Source: Pseudoalteromonas luteoviolacea NCIMB 1944
Lineage (GTDB): Bacteria > Pseudomonadota > Gammaproteobacteria > Enterobacterales > Alteromonadaceae
Direction: 5' to 3'
NCBI RefSeq assembly: GCF_001625565.1
Contig: NZ_AUXS01000064.1
Location: 1-64,000, forward strand
Length of the DNA stretch: 64,000 nt
The stretch's first letter is position 1; each line of letters begins with the position of its first letter. Shown in pieces: positions 19,078 through 26,882 of the stretch. The position numbers and the translations under genes were made by a program. A model generated the notes under the pieces. That model ran no database searches and was not told the origin of the DNA. It saw nothing but the letters and a program-made list of their open reading frames with translations.

Positions 19078-19524
19078 TTACTTCCAATACTCGATTATTT
19101 TTGACACTTTGTGACCCTTAAATTCGAATACCGATAAGTGCTTTACAATTTCACCTTCATATATTTCTTGCCTTTCTACGGATATGGCATTGTGCCCGGC
19201 AATCATCGCGGTAACCTTATACCTGTCATCTTTGCGCTGGTAATCACCTGCCTTAAGGAATTTAACATAATTACTATAAAGGTGCTGACGTGTATATGTT
19301 CCACCATATACTTCATGGATATACACAAAGTCTTCCGTGTAATGAGAAAACAGTGTGTCGACATCACTGATCTGTGAGCCCGACATCAAGATTTTATTTT
19401 GTAGTCCATTAATCAAGTTGACCGCTTTTTTTAATTCACTCGGCGTCAAGCTCACTGATTCAATGGCTTTGACGGATGAAAAGAAAGAACTTAATAAAAT
19501 TAGTAACGCGTATGCTATCTTCAT
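19078..19524 (-). CDS. Secreted NTF2/SnoaL-like protein
   Basis: The 148-residue product has a signal peptide (MKIAYALLILLSSFFSSVKA) and then a single compact domain. Helix-rich start, the motif DVDTLFSHYTEDFVYIHEV, and a beta-rich end (VSVFEFKGHKVSKIIEYW-like) are typical of SnoaL/DUF4440 members of the NTF2-like fold. These bind or convert small ligands in a cone-shaped pocket; no catalytic residues can be assigned. The gene stands alone, with 343 bases without a gene on its upstream side. Fold assignment is moderately sure; function is unknown. Confidence 0.65.
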   Translation of the reverse strand: MKIAYALLILLSSFFSSVKAIESVSLTPSELKKAVNLINGLQNKILMSGSQISDVDTLFSHYTEDFVYIHEVYGGTYTRQHLYSNYVKFLKAGDYQRKDDRYKVTAMIAGHNAISVERQEIYEGEIVKHLSVFEFKGHKVSKIIEYWK

Positions 19525-19810
19525 TTTGCTTCCTAACCTCTATTATTATGTGAAAAAAGCTAAACTAACGAATCGATTTCTTGTGCTAAGTAACATCAAC
19601 TTTGACTGTCACATAGTTTGTGTTTGATAAAACAATACACCAAAAGTTTTTGGCAAAGATATAGACGAGCAAATTTGTCAGCCAAAAATCATAAAAACAA
19701 CAAAATAAGTTTATTAATCATAATATTAGAATTGTAATTTTGATTCGTAAAAACCTGATTTGAGTTCAGAATTAGATAGCCTTGCTTTAACCAACTCACT
19801 TTTTCACTAA

Positions 19811-19858
19811 CTTCGATGTGACATTTAACACGAGTACATGTACATACACATCGAACTA
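19811..19858. repeat. Long inverted repeat with nested palindrome
   Basis: TTCGATGTG at 19812-19820 is the exact complement of CACATCGAA at 19847-19855. The spacer contains the perfect palindrome GTACATGTAC (19834-19843). It lies just downstream of the AraC-type gene ending at 19868, within the 343-base gap 19525-19867, which otherwise shows nothing. It could act as terminator-like RNA structure or binding site. The right arm, CACATCGAACTA, recurs at 26870-26881. Confidence 0.6.
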
Positions 19859-19867
19859 CGTGTGCTG

Positions 19868-20656
19868 TCACGTCATGTACTTACCTGGCGTCGTTCCAAT
19901 GATTTCTTTGAAATCACGGATCAGATGAGATTGATCGGTATATTCGAGCAGCGCAACAACGTCTTGAATATTAGCTTCTTTATTTTCTAGTACTTGCAAC
20001 ACATGGTGTAAGCGGTATTTTCTAATCAACCATTTCGGGCTCAAACCTATATATTTACCAAAAAGACGTTGAATAGAACGCTTTGAGAGATCTGCCTTGG
20101 CAGACAACTCTTCCACAGAAAATATAGTCCCGTCATTCTTAATTAGATTAAATATTTCAATTACTTGGGCTTGTGAGCGAGAGACAGGACTTCCATAATC
20201 ACGCAGAAATGTATGTAATGCATCAACTATATCGGCATCACTGTGCATGAAGAACAGAGTCTGTAACTCTTTTTCAATTCCAGCACGAAACACTTCAGTC
20301 AATGTGCATTCTCTATCTAGATAATAATCAGGAGCGTTTTTAAGCAGTGGAGTAAGCATGCCAATATTAAACTTTGTGCCAATTACCCGTCCCTTACCAC
20401 GCATTGTATATGTATATACTTTACTGACAGGCCCTAGCACCTTGATCCCGCCCTTCTCGATAACCAAGTGAAAATTTGGGTCCGGTAGGTTTTGCTGTAT
20501 GTGTGTTGCGGTACTACACAAATCCCAGTCAACTATCCAAAACTGCTCTATTAAATCAGCTAAATATGGCTCAGGAAAGTACCTTCGCAAATCATAATTT
20601 TGCTTACTCGTTATGTGGTGTAAAACACCAGAAACTGCATTTGTATTTTCTTTCAA
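19868..20656 (-). CDS. AraC-family transcriptional regulator
   Basis: The 262-residue protein has an N-terminal sensor-like domain of the kind found in AraC proteins with a DUF6597-like start (LRRYFPEPYLADLIEQFW, then IQQNLPDPNFHLVIEKGG). The C-terminal two-helix AraC DNA-binding domain spans about 165-262 (FSVEELSAKADLSKRSIQRL and VALLEYTDQSHLIRDFKEI, ending in GTTPGKYM). The start is a TTG at 20656 with AAGGA nine bases upstream; no ATG is available before mid-protein. It is divergent from a DUF3224 gene across 101 bases that hold a perfect inverted repeat, so that gene is the probable target. The ligand is unknown. Confidence 0.85.
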   Translation of the reverse strand: MKENTNAVSGVLHHITSKQNYDLRRYFPEPYLADLIEQFWIVDWDLCSTATHIQQNLPDPNFHLVIEKGGIKVLGPVSKVYTYTMRGKGRVIGTKFNIGMLTPLLKNAPDYYLDRECTLTEVFRAGIEKELQTLFFMHSDADIVDALHTFLRDYGSPVSRSQAQVIEIFNLIKNDGTIFSVEELSAKADLSKRSIQRLFGKYIGLSPKWLIRKYRLHHVLQVLENKEANIQDVVALLEYTDQSHLIRDFKEIIGTTPGKYMT

Positions 20657-20686
20657 TGGCTACTTTCCTTGTTAGAGGTTGGCGCG

Positions 20687-20710
20687 TTTATACAATATCA
20701 ATTGTATAAA
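20687..20710. promoter_or_regulatory. Palindromic operator candidate between araC-type and DUF3224 genes
   Basis: TTTATACAAT (20687-20696) and ATTGTATAAA (20701-20710) form a perfect 10-bp inverted repeat around ATCA. Each arm also contains a TATA-rich -10-like hexamer reading outward. It lies in the middle of the 101-base divergent spacer, the expected place for shared regulation. Confidence 0.55.
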
Positions 20711-20757
20711 AACATGATAGTGTACGGGAAGTTTCACAATTAAGAAGAGATAAACTC

Positions 20758-21129
20758 ATGGCGATCACAGGCACTTTTCAAATTAGTAATTGGCAAGAAA
20801 GCGTAACCACCAGCATGGAAAACAACTGCAAAATTAGCAATGCCGTCGTAGATCAAAGCTATAGCGGGGATATAATCGGTACTAGTCAGATACACTATCA
20901 ACTTTACTACAATAGCGAAGGCAACGCGCGGTTTACAGGCTATGAAGTGCTCACTCTAACGGAAGACCAAAGTAAAAAGATCATTTTGCAACACGCAGGT
21001 AAATTCGAAGGCGGATCAGCATCAGCTCAGCTCGATGTTATTGATTGTAATTTTGACGATAACCTCATTGGTAAAACAGGTAACTTCATTTCCAAAGAAG
21101 GTGGTAAAGCAGATTATAGAATCGGCTAG
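20758..21129 (+). CDS. DUF3224 family protein
   Basis: The 123-residue cytoplasmic protein has the DUF3224 pattern: GTFQISNWQE at the start, YSGDIIGTSQIHYQLYY, GYEVLTL, ILQHAGKFEGGSASAQLDV, and a final GKTGNFISKEGGKADYRI. Members are small beta-barrels of unknown biochemical role, often next to regulators. The ATG at 20758 follows AAGAAGAGATAAACTC, an acceptable ribosome site. The gene is divergent from the AraC regulator, which probably controls it. Cys22 and Cys96 fall outside the conserved motifs quoted. Confidence 0.8.
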   Translation: MAITGTFQISNWQESVTTSMENNCKISNAVVDQSYSGDIIGTSQIHYQLYYNSEGNARFTGYEVLTLTEDQSKKIILQHAGKFEGGSASAQLDVIDCNFDDNLIGKTGNFISKEGGKADYRIG

Positions 21130-21309
21130 CGATTAAACTGCACTCCGGTTGAGATACATACCTGTTCTCTCCTGATAGTACTTTTCGCTATTGAATAAAA
21201 ACATGCTTAGCTCATCAATATCATTCAGAAATAGGCCATAAACAACATGGCCTAGGCAGCTGACTAAATTAAACACAAACATCAATATAAATTAGATCAC
21301 TTACCGACT

Positions 21310-21849
21310 TTAGCGAGCGACAAATACAGATAGAGTCACCGTTGGGTCATTAACGCTTCTAAAATGTGTTCCCCAAATTCCATAGTAACAGCCATTTCTA
21401 CTAGGATTGTATTTTCCCAAGAGATCAATTCTGTCGGCCTGAGATTGAATCCGACAATGATAAACTGGATTACCCTCATCATATGAACCTGGAGTGATGC
21501 CTTTTTTCATAATGTCGCTTTTGTTATATGGAGTCAGAAGCTTAAAGTACCCTTGCCCCTCGCGTAACAGGAAAAATTCAGAATTGCTGTACTCTCTTCC
21601 CTTCCATTCTACATAGCATTTTTTACCTACCAACTTACCAGGAACACGGCGTTCTGTTGTATCAGTACACAGTCCCATTTCTTTATTTACATTTGACTCA
21701 AAGCCACTAATGGTTTCGTGGTAAGGATCTAAAAAGTAACCGTCATCCCAAGATGTTGCATACACATACTTGCCTTTTACCGCAGCCGACGATTCATAAG
21801 ATAAACACAATAAACAAACCAAAAGTGTTAGGGGTTTGACTAATTTCAT
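21310..21849 (-). CDS. Secreted DM9/DUF3421-like protein, copy 2
   Basis: The 179-residue product has a signal peptide (LTLLVCLLCLSYESSAA). Two DM9-like units follow: VPGKLVGKKCYVEWKGREYSN and VYHCRIQ...LLGKYNPSRNGCYYGIWG. DM9/DUF3421 repeats have a PGK motif and a Cys-Tyr pair, and in animals some bind mannose; bacterial members are uncharacterised. Six cysteines allow disulfides in the periplasm or outside. It is 26 bases downstream of a paralogue with the same Cys pattern, so the pair arose by tandem duplication and is probably one transcript. A carbohydrate-binding role is an inference. Confidence 0.65.
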   Translation of the reverse strand: MKLVKPLTLLVCLLCLSYESSAAVKGKYVYATSWDDGYFLDPYHETISGFESNVNKEMGLCTDTTERRVPGKLVGKKCYVEWKGREYSNSEFFLLREGQGYFKLLTPYNKSDIMKKGITPGSYDEGNPVYHCRIQSQADRIDLLGKYNPSRNGCYYGIWGTHFRSVNDPTVTLSVFVAR

Positions 21850-21875
21850 TTGATTATTCCTTTAGTTAAATTGTT

Positions 21876-22424
21876 TTAGTATCCACGGCTACTGGTAAGT
21901 ACGGAAAGCGTTACAGAGTTGTCATGCATACTTTTGTAGTTACCCCCTTCAAAACCATAGTAACAACCATTTCTGCTCGGTATATACTTACCTAGGAATA
22001 CTTCCCCTGTGCCAGATATCTCTATTTTGCAATGATACACAGGATACCCTTCGTCAATTGTGCCGGGTGTCACACCAGTCTGAATAATCCTATCTTCAGA
22101 TGCTCTTGTGAGCCTAGTAAATTGCATATAACCCGTGTCTCGAAGTACATAAAAATAATTGTTTGCATATTCTTGTCCAGCCCACTCCACGTAACACACG
22201 TTACCAACTAATTTACCTGGCACTTTTCTTGGTGATGTATCAGTGCAGACAGGTGAGAATTTTCTTTGCCCATATTCATATGAATATATCCAAACATACC
22301 TGCTCTCATCGATATACTTTAATTGCCACGAACTGGTTTTTAAGTACTCCCCTTGTACCGCTGCACTCGATGTGAATGAGGTGATCAAGGCGACTAAACC
22401 GATCAACATTGAACTAGGTTTCAT
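21876..22424 (-). CDS. Secreted DM9/DUF3421-like protein, copy 1
   Basis: The 182-residue product starts at an ATG preceded by AAGGAG and has a signal peptide (SMLIGLVALITSFTSSAA). The mature part follows the plan of its downstream neighbour: CTDTSPRKVPGKLVGNVCYVEW, then VYHCKIE, LGKYIPSRNGCYYGF and VTLSVLTS. The shared PGK and CYY motifs support the DM9-like assignment. The two copies have diverged mostly in the N-terminal third of the mature chain, which may tune ligand choice. Confidence 0.65.
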   Translation of the reverse strand: MKPSSMLIGLVALITSFTSSAAVQGEYLKTSSWQLKYIDESRYVWIYSYEYGQRKFSPVCTDTSPRKVPGKLVGNVCYVEWAGQEYANNYFYVLRDTGYMQFTRLTRASEDRIIQTGVTPGTIDEGYPVYHCKIEISGTGEVFLGKYIPSRNGCYYGFEGGNYKSMHDNSVTLSVLTSSRGY

Positions 22425-22750
22425 GATTTCTCCTTATCTGTTTCTAAAAGTTTATTCGCTACAAGTAGACTCCTGTAGACGACATCAACCCTAGCGTCTC
22501 GCCTTGATAGGTGTAACAAATTCGTTAAAGTTATAAATTAAATAAAAATATCCATTAATAACATAACGTTATCACTAGTCATTCTAATTAGATTGAAGGA
22601 GCACCGCTTTTGAAATGTAAGTAAATGCAATTGCAGTACCTTTATGTACGGGTTACAACTTGGATTTAGCTATGACAACGCGCAAGGGCTGGTTACATTT
22701 ATTTACCAATTTGATATCATTTCATTTCCATTAAGGCTAAGGAGAAGGGT
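22425..22750. other. Divergent promoter region
   Basis: 326 bases between the DM9-like pair and the membrane AraC-type regulator hold no gene. Promoters for both directions must lie here. The plus-strand AAGGAG at 22739-22744 is the ribosome site for the TTG start at 22751. No clear operator repeat is seen. Confidence 0.5.
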
Positions 22751-23782
22751 TTGATTGCAGAAGCACTGAAAGCAATATACATAGTCACCACAGCTTTTAT
22801 GCTGTTTGTAACGGTCGCGCTCTTTTTTATTCAGGGGACGATAAATTTAGGCCAAAAGGTCGCCCTTTGTATCTTCTGGTTGCTCGTCAGCACACCATTA
22901 ATTGAGTACATTGGCATTGCGTTTAATTACATGCCGTATCCATTTATTGCGTTTACGCATTCATCCGTATTGTTCATTGGCCCAGCAATCTTCTACTATT
23001 ACCGAATTTATTCACGCCATAAAATCGACTACGCAGTAGCAGTATTGCATATTCTTCCGTTCTTGATTTTTTATACCACTAGACTTGCAAACAGAGATTA
23101 TATTCCCGATATTGCTGCTTTTATTTACTTCGCCCATATCGCTTTTTATCAAATTGTACTTGTTAAAATAGCATGGTTTAAAAAAGCTTCTGAAGCACAT
23201 TGCCAATCCCCGTGCATGTTAGTGTCGTTCAAACCACTAGTGGCGTTTTTTTTAATTCTCTCATCCGCGTACGCTAGCCAAATAGCGATGTACCAACTTG
23301 GTGTTAGCTATCTGAGGTTAATTTGGGATATCACCAATACATTCACTTTTATTTATGTACTGTTGTTATCCAAAGGGTTTATTAAAGTAATAAAGTCAAT
23401 GCAGAGTAAACCTCAGCGGCACTTGGAACTTACGAATGAAATCGCCAAAACCTACATCACTACACTGAAAGCATTGTTTGATAGAGAGCAAATTCATTTA
23501 AATAATGAACTCTCTCTCACTGATTTGGCCAATAAGCTATCGCTTTCAAAAAATCAGACATCTGAACTACTAAACGAACATCTAAACATAGGGTTTTACG
23601 CTTTAGTTAATAAATATAGGGTAGAAACAGCTGCCAACCTTATCAAAGCGGCTCCGGATCAAGTGTTGATGTCACAACTATACTTAGAGTCCGGCTTTAA
23701 TAATAAAAATACATTTTATAAGGAGTTTAAAAAAGCTTTTAGTTTATCTCCCGGCGCATTTCGCGACAAATGCAGTAAATGA
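22751..23782 (+). CDS. Membrane-anchored AraC-family regulator
   Basis: The 343-residue protein has six or seven hydrophobic segments in residues 1-220 (for example AIYIVTTAFMLFVTVALFF) and a C-terminal AraC domain at about 235-343 (LSLTDLANKLSLSKNQTSEL, then LYLESGFNNKNTFYKEFKKA and SPGAFR). A TTG start at 22751 fits because AAGGAG lies seven bases upstream and the first membrane helix follows directly. The design suggests direct coupling of a membrane or envelope signal to transcription. The neighbours, the DM9-like pair and the M24 peptidase, are possible targets but nothing proves it. Confidence 0.8.
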   Translation: MIAEALKAIYIVTTAFMLFVTVALFFIQGTINLGQKVALCIFWLLVSTPLIEYIGIAFNYMPYPFIAFTHSSVLFIGPAIFYYYRIYSRHKIDYAVAVLHILPFLIFYTTRLANRDYIPDIAAFIYFAHIAFYQIVLVKIAWFKKASEAHCQSPCMLVSFKPLVAFFLILSSAYASQIAMYQLGVSYLRLIWDITNTFTFIYVLLLSKGFIKVIKSMQSKPQRHLELTNEIAKTYITTLKALFDREQIHLNNELSLTDLANKLSLSKNQTSELLNEHLNIGFYALVNKYRVETAANLIKAAPDQVLMSQLYLESGFNNKNTFYKEFKKAFSLSPGAFRDKCSK

Positions 23783-24039
23783 TGAGCTTTGTAATACACA
23801 AATAAAAGGCACTATCACACAAAAGCATTCAATTCGCCTACTAATGCGCTCAAACGAGTTTAAATTTTTTAGCAATTAATGAATGTTTTTCCGCCGCCTG
23901 TAGCATATTGATTGCTGAGATTGTCACGGTGAAATATGATGAACAATATCTTACTAAAAAATAAACACGTCAATTTACAACCCATTCAGACCTGATGGCA
24001 GTAAATTACCCTATAAACTAAATAAAAAGTAGGACAATC

Positions 24040-25392
24040 ATGTATAAATTATTTGGGCTACTGGTGGCCTTATGTAGCTTAAGCTCTGAGCTTGAAGCTC
24101 GAGAGTTTGAGCAAGGCCGCCAAATTACCGAAATGCCAGCGGTACTTACCTTTAAAGAACGTGTCAAACCGATCAATAATATGGTTTCAGATCGACTCGA
24201 TAACCTCCTGCCTAAACTAATGCAAGAAGCTGACTTAGACATGTGGTTAGTGATAAACAGAGAGTACGGTGAAGACAAACTATTTTATACACTGGTTCCG
24301 CAACCGACCTTTGCCGCAAGACGCACAACCTTACTGGTATTTTCCAAAAATCCAGATGGCAGTGTTGAACGCTTTAGTGTTAGCCGCTACCCAATTGGTG
24401 AACTCTATCCAACAGTTTGGAAAGGCGGTAGTAAAGAGCAACAATGGCAAAGGCTAGCTGAAGTCATTACAAAACGTGATCCTAAGCGCATTGGGATAAA
24501 CATAAGTGAAAACTGGGCACTCGCGGATGGTTTGAGCGTTGGACTACACAAGCAACTTCGCAAGTCTTTACCTAAAAAATATCAAAATCGTTTAGTCAGC
24601 GCTGAAAACCTAGTGCTCCGTTGGCTGGAGACAAGAAGCGAAAAAGAGCTCAATGTGTACCCTCAAGCGGTGACCATTGCTAGACGTGTTATTGCTGAAG
24701 CCTTTTCCAATAAAGTCATTACACCGGGTGTTACAACGACTACTGAGGTTGAATGGTATTTAAGAGAACGTTTCGAAGCGCTGCAATTGCGCCCTTGGTT
24801 TCAACCTTATGTCAACATTCAGCGTCGTGGTGACGATCCAGCAAAGGATGAAGTCTTTATGGGTAAATACAACCGTGTAATTTTACCTGGCGACATTATT
24901 CATACAGATGTAGGGATCTGTTATCTCAGTCTCTGTACTGACACGCAAGAAATGGGCTATGTATTAAAAATAAATGAAACAGACGTTCCCGCAGGATTGC
25001 AACAAGCAATGGCCATTGGTAATCAATGGCAAGACATTTTAACTAGCAACTTTAAATCTGGTTTAACTGGCAATCGAATCTTGGCCAACACGATAAAACA
25101 AAGTGAAGCCGCCAATATCATTAGTAGCACCTATACCCACCCTCTGGGGTTTGTTGGTCATGCTTCAGGCCCTACTATAGGAATGTGGGATAACCAGGGG
25201 CCAACGCCCATTCAAGGTGACTGGAAGCTTTTTCCAAATACCGTCTATGCCATTGAAGGCAATATCAAAACTCAGCTACCTGAGTGGGACAATCAGTGGA
25301 TACAGATCAAATTAGAGCAAGATGCAGTATTCGATGGTAAAAAAGTATGGTATCTCGCTGGCAGACAAACACAGTGGCATATCATCAGGTAA
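24040..25392 (+). CDS. Secreted M24 metallopeptidase (Xaa-Pro aminopeptidase-like)
   Basis: The 450-residue protein has a signal peptide (MYKLFGLLVALCSLSSELEA), a creatinase/aminopeptidase-P-like N-domain and a C-terminal pita-bread domain from about 205. The five metal ligands can be read: D in HTDVGICYLS, D in CTDTQEMGYV, H in GFVGHASGP, E in YAIEGNI and E in IKLEQDAVF. It probably cleaves peptides in the periplasm or outside, perhaps N-terminal to proline; the exact specificity cannot be read. It stands alone and ends in a strong nested hairpin. Confidence 0.85.
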   Translation: MYKLFGLLVALCSLSSELEAREFEQGRQITEMPAVLTFKERVKPINNMVSDRLDNLLPKLMQEADLDMWLVINREYGEDKLFYTLVPQPTFAARRTTLLVFSKNPDGSVERFSVSRYPIGELYPTVWKGGSKEQQWQRLAEVITKRDPKRIGINISENWALADGLSVGLHKQLRKSLPKKYQNRLVSAENLVLRWLETRSEKELNVYPQAVTIARRVIAEAFSNKVITPGVTTTTEVEWYLRERFEALQLRPWFQPYVNIQRRGDDPAKDEVFMGKYNRVILPGDIIHTDVGICYLSLCTDTQEMGYVLKINETDVPAGLQQAMAIGNQWQDILTSNFKSGLTGNRILANTIKQSEAANIISSTYTHPLGFVGHASGPTIGMWDNQGPTPIQGDWKLFPNTVYAIEGNIKTQLPEWDNQWIQIKLEQDAVFDGKKVWYLAGRQTQWHIIR

Positions 25393-25450
25393 CGCCTTAT
25401 GAGAAACCTGTTAAACATGCAAATGTCTAACAGGTTACTTTGAAGGCGTT
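25391..25450 (+). terminator. Nested double hairpin after the M24 peptidase
   Basis: AACGCCTT (25391-25398) pairs with AAGGCGTT (25443-25450). Inside it, AACCTGTTA (25405-25413) pairs with TAACAGGTT (25428-25436). The outer arm includes the end of the coding stop. There is no long T-run, so termination efficiency is uncertain; it also lies at the convergent end of the minus-strand gene at 25466. Confidence 0.5.
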
Positions 25451-25465
25451 GTAATAAGCGCAGCT

Positions 25466-26155
25466 TTACGTAACTTTTTCAGTTCCATTTGCGCTTATGT
25501 AACCCATAGACATAAGCTCTTTAATTAGACGATATAACGTGCCCTTCTCCTGCTCGTGAGGTGCAAGAACAGAACTCGCAGATCTTAAATGTTTTAGCGA
25601 GATCTGCACTAAGTGACTGTTATTTTCTGAATATACACCAGTGCTTATGATTTGGCTGATAATTTGAACAGCCAACTCTTTGATTAAAATTTCTCGCGGC
25701 ATGCCTGTTTTTGTACAAGCGCCATATGTACCAGCTAAAAAGTGATGCCACTGAGTTGCAATGAAATTATCAAAGTTTGCATTAAACTGTGTGTCTAGAC
25801 TCCAAAACTCCTCCGCTAACAGCGCCTCTTTCACAATATAAAATTGCTCCGAAAACGTTGTAAACGCAACTTTCTCTTCTTTGAACAAGTGACACTGTTT
25901 GAGCCAATTCGTATACGCTTTCGGATAAAACTCTATCTGTTCTCGTTCTTCGAATTTGCCAAAATATGAGGTACTCGCTAGCGTTACATCAAGCTTATAG
26001 GCTGGTAATGGCATCATTTTTCGAGATTGAAAGTTTCGAAGTTGCATGGCAGATGTATCGCTGCTGTGTAAAAGCTGGTTCTGAGTGTAAAAGTTCCCAC
26101 TTAAGTAGGTGAATAGCGCCATGCTAAAACCACCTTTCTCATTATTCAGTTCCAT
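25466..26155 (-). CDS. DUF6058-like protein
   Basis: With the start at ATG 26155 (GAGG six bases before) the product has 229 residues. A longer frame opening at 26227 would overlap the upstream gene by more than 80 bases and lacks a ribosome site. The N-terminal part (MALFTYLSGNFYTQNQLLHS, then SYFGKFEEREQIEFYPKAYTNWLKQ) resembles DUF6058 proteins, which NCBI links to natural product loci, but no mechanism is known. The start overlaps the monooxygenase-like gene by 14 bases, so it is the last gene of a three-gene operon controlled by the divergent ArsR-type regulator. Family call is moderate. Confidence 0.6.
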   Translation of the reverse strand: MELNNEKGGFSMALFTYLSGNFYTQNQLLHSSDTSAMQLRNFQSRKMMPLPAYKLDVTLASTSYFGKFEEREQIEFYPKAYTNWLKQCHLFKEEKVAFTTFSEQFYIVKEALLAEEFWSLDTQFNANFDNFIATQWHHFLAGTYGACTKTGMPREILIKELAVQIISQIISTGVYSENNSHLVQISLKHLRSASSVLAPHEQEKGTLYRLIKELMSMGYISANGTEKVT

Positions 26156-26474
26156 ATTCGCCTCTTTGTCTCCCACCCATTCCGTAATCTCTGGACACAT
26201 GAGCAACACGTAGACGAAAATCTTCAAACAACTCTGTTTTGCCTTTTTCCTGCGCCTGTTTGTGTTCTAATTGCTCACGCCACCGCAAAATTGCTTGTTC
26301 ATCTTGCCAAAAAGACAATGACAAGAAATAGCATGGATTCGAAACACTAATGAAGCGCTCAATAGAGATAAAACCTGGTTGCTTAGTTAACAGGGTTTTT
26401 AAACTCGCTGCGATATCTAGGTAAGTGTCTTTCCCCTGTGGTTTCAAAGTGACTTCAAAAATAACTGCTATCAT
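26142..26474 (-). CDS. Antibiotic biosynthesis monooxygenase (ABM) domain protein
   Basis: The 110-residue protein has the dimeric alpha/beta-barrel pattern of ABM domains: MIAVIFEVTLKPQGKDTYLD, PGFISIERFISVSNPCYFLS and SFWQDEQAILRWREQLEHKQ. ABM proteins include cofactor-free oxygenases acting on quinone-like or polyketide substrates, but many are uncharacterised. The ATG directly follows the stop of the NIPSNAP gene with no gap. The last 20 residues are basic and look like a flexible tail. Confidence 0.8.
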   Translation of the reverse strand: MIAVIFEVTLKPQGKDTYLDIAASLKTLLTKQPGFISIERFISVSNPCYFLSLSFWQDEQAILRWREQLEHKQAQEKGKTELFEDFRLRVAHVSRDYGMGGRQRGEYGTE

Positions 26475-26807
26475 TTATAAAACCTCTGAAAACTTGAGAG
26501 TTTCAACTACGCCGTTTAAAAAGTAGCGCTTTTCATGCAAAATGAATTTCTCTTGCTGCGCAAATTCCAAGTTTGCTTGGGCTTGCATGTCTGCTTTTAG
26601 CCGAATACGGTAAGCTTCATAATCGGCAAGACTACTAAAAGCAATCAGCCCGTAGGCACGTTTATTGTCACCTTCATACGGCGTAAAATATCCAATTAGC
26701 TCACCGCCTAGTCGCGGAATAATCGCGCCCCAATTTCTGGCATATTGGTTAAACTGTACCAACTTCGTTGGATCAAGTTCATATTCGATAAAACATGTCA
26801 TGTACAT
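26475..26807 (-). CDS. NIPSNAP family protein
   Basis: Starting at ATG 26807, with AGGAAG eight bases before, the product has 110 residues. The start (MYMTCFIEYELDPTKLVQFN), the centre (LIGYFTPYEGDNKRAYGLIAF) and RLKADMQAQANLEFAQ fit NIPSNAP, a ferredoxin-like family related to ABM. An upstream ATG at 26852 would run into the operator region and lacks a good ribosome site. First gene of the three-gene operon NIPSNAP-ABM-DUF6058, divergent from an ArsR regulator. Confidence 0.8.
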   Translation of the reverse strand: MYMTCFIEYELDPTKLVQFNQYARNWGAIIPRLGGELIGYFTPYEGDNKRAYGLIAFSSLADYEAYRIRLKADMQAQANLEFAQQEKFILHEKRYFLNGVVETLKFSEVL

Positions 26808-26862
26808 TTGATTTGCTTCCTTTTTTGTTTTGAGGCAGTCTATCGCGCTCAAAATGTGATGC

Positions 26863-26878
26863 TTCGATGCACATCGAA
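26863..26878. promoter_or_regulatory. Palindromic ArsR-type operator candidate
   Basis: TTCGATG and CATCGAA form a perfect 7-bp inverted repeat around CA. It lies in the short divergent spacer between the NIPSNAP operon and the ArsR-type gene, four bases before the latter's first ATG. Binding there could block both promoters. Confidence 0.55.
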
Positions 26879-26882
26879 CTAA

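Noticed and set aside
19689..19871. 60-codon minus-strand frame behind the AraC-type gene
   Set aside because: It runs through the inverted repeat at 19811-19858, lacks a ribosome site and has low-complexity hydrophobic composition at its end only.
26156..26227. N-terminal extension of the DUF6058-like gene
   Set aside because: It would overlap the ABM gene by 86 bases without a ribosome site; ATG 26155 has GAGG at the right distance.
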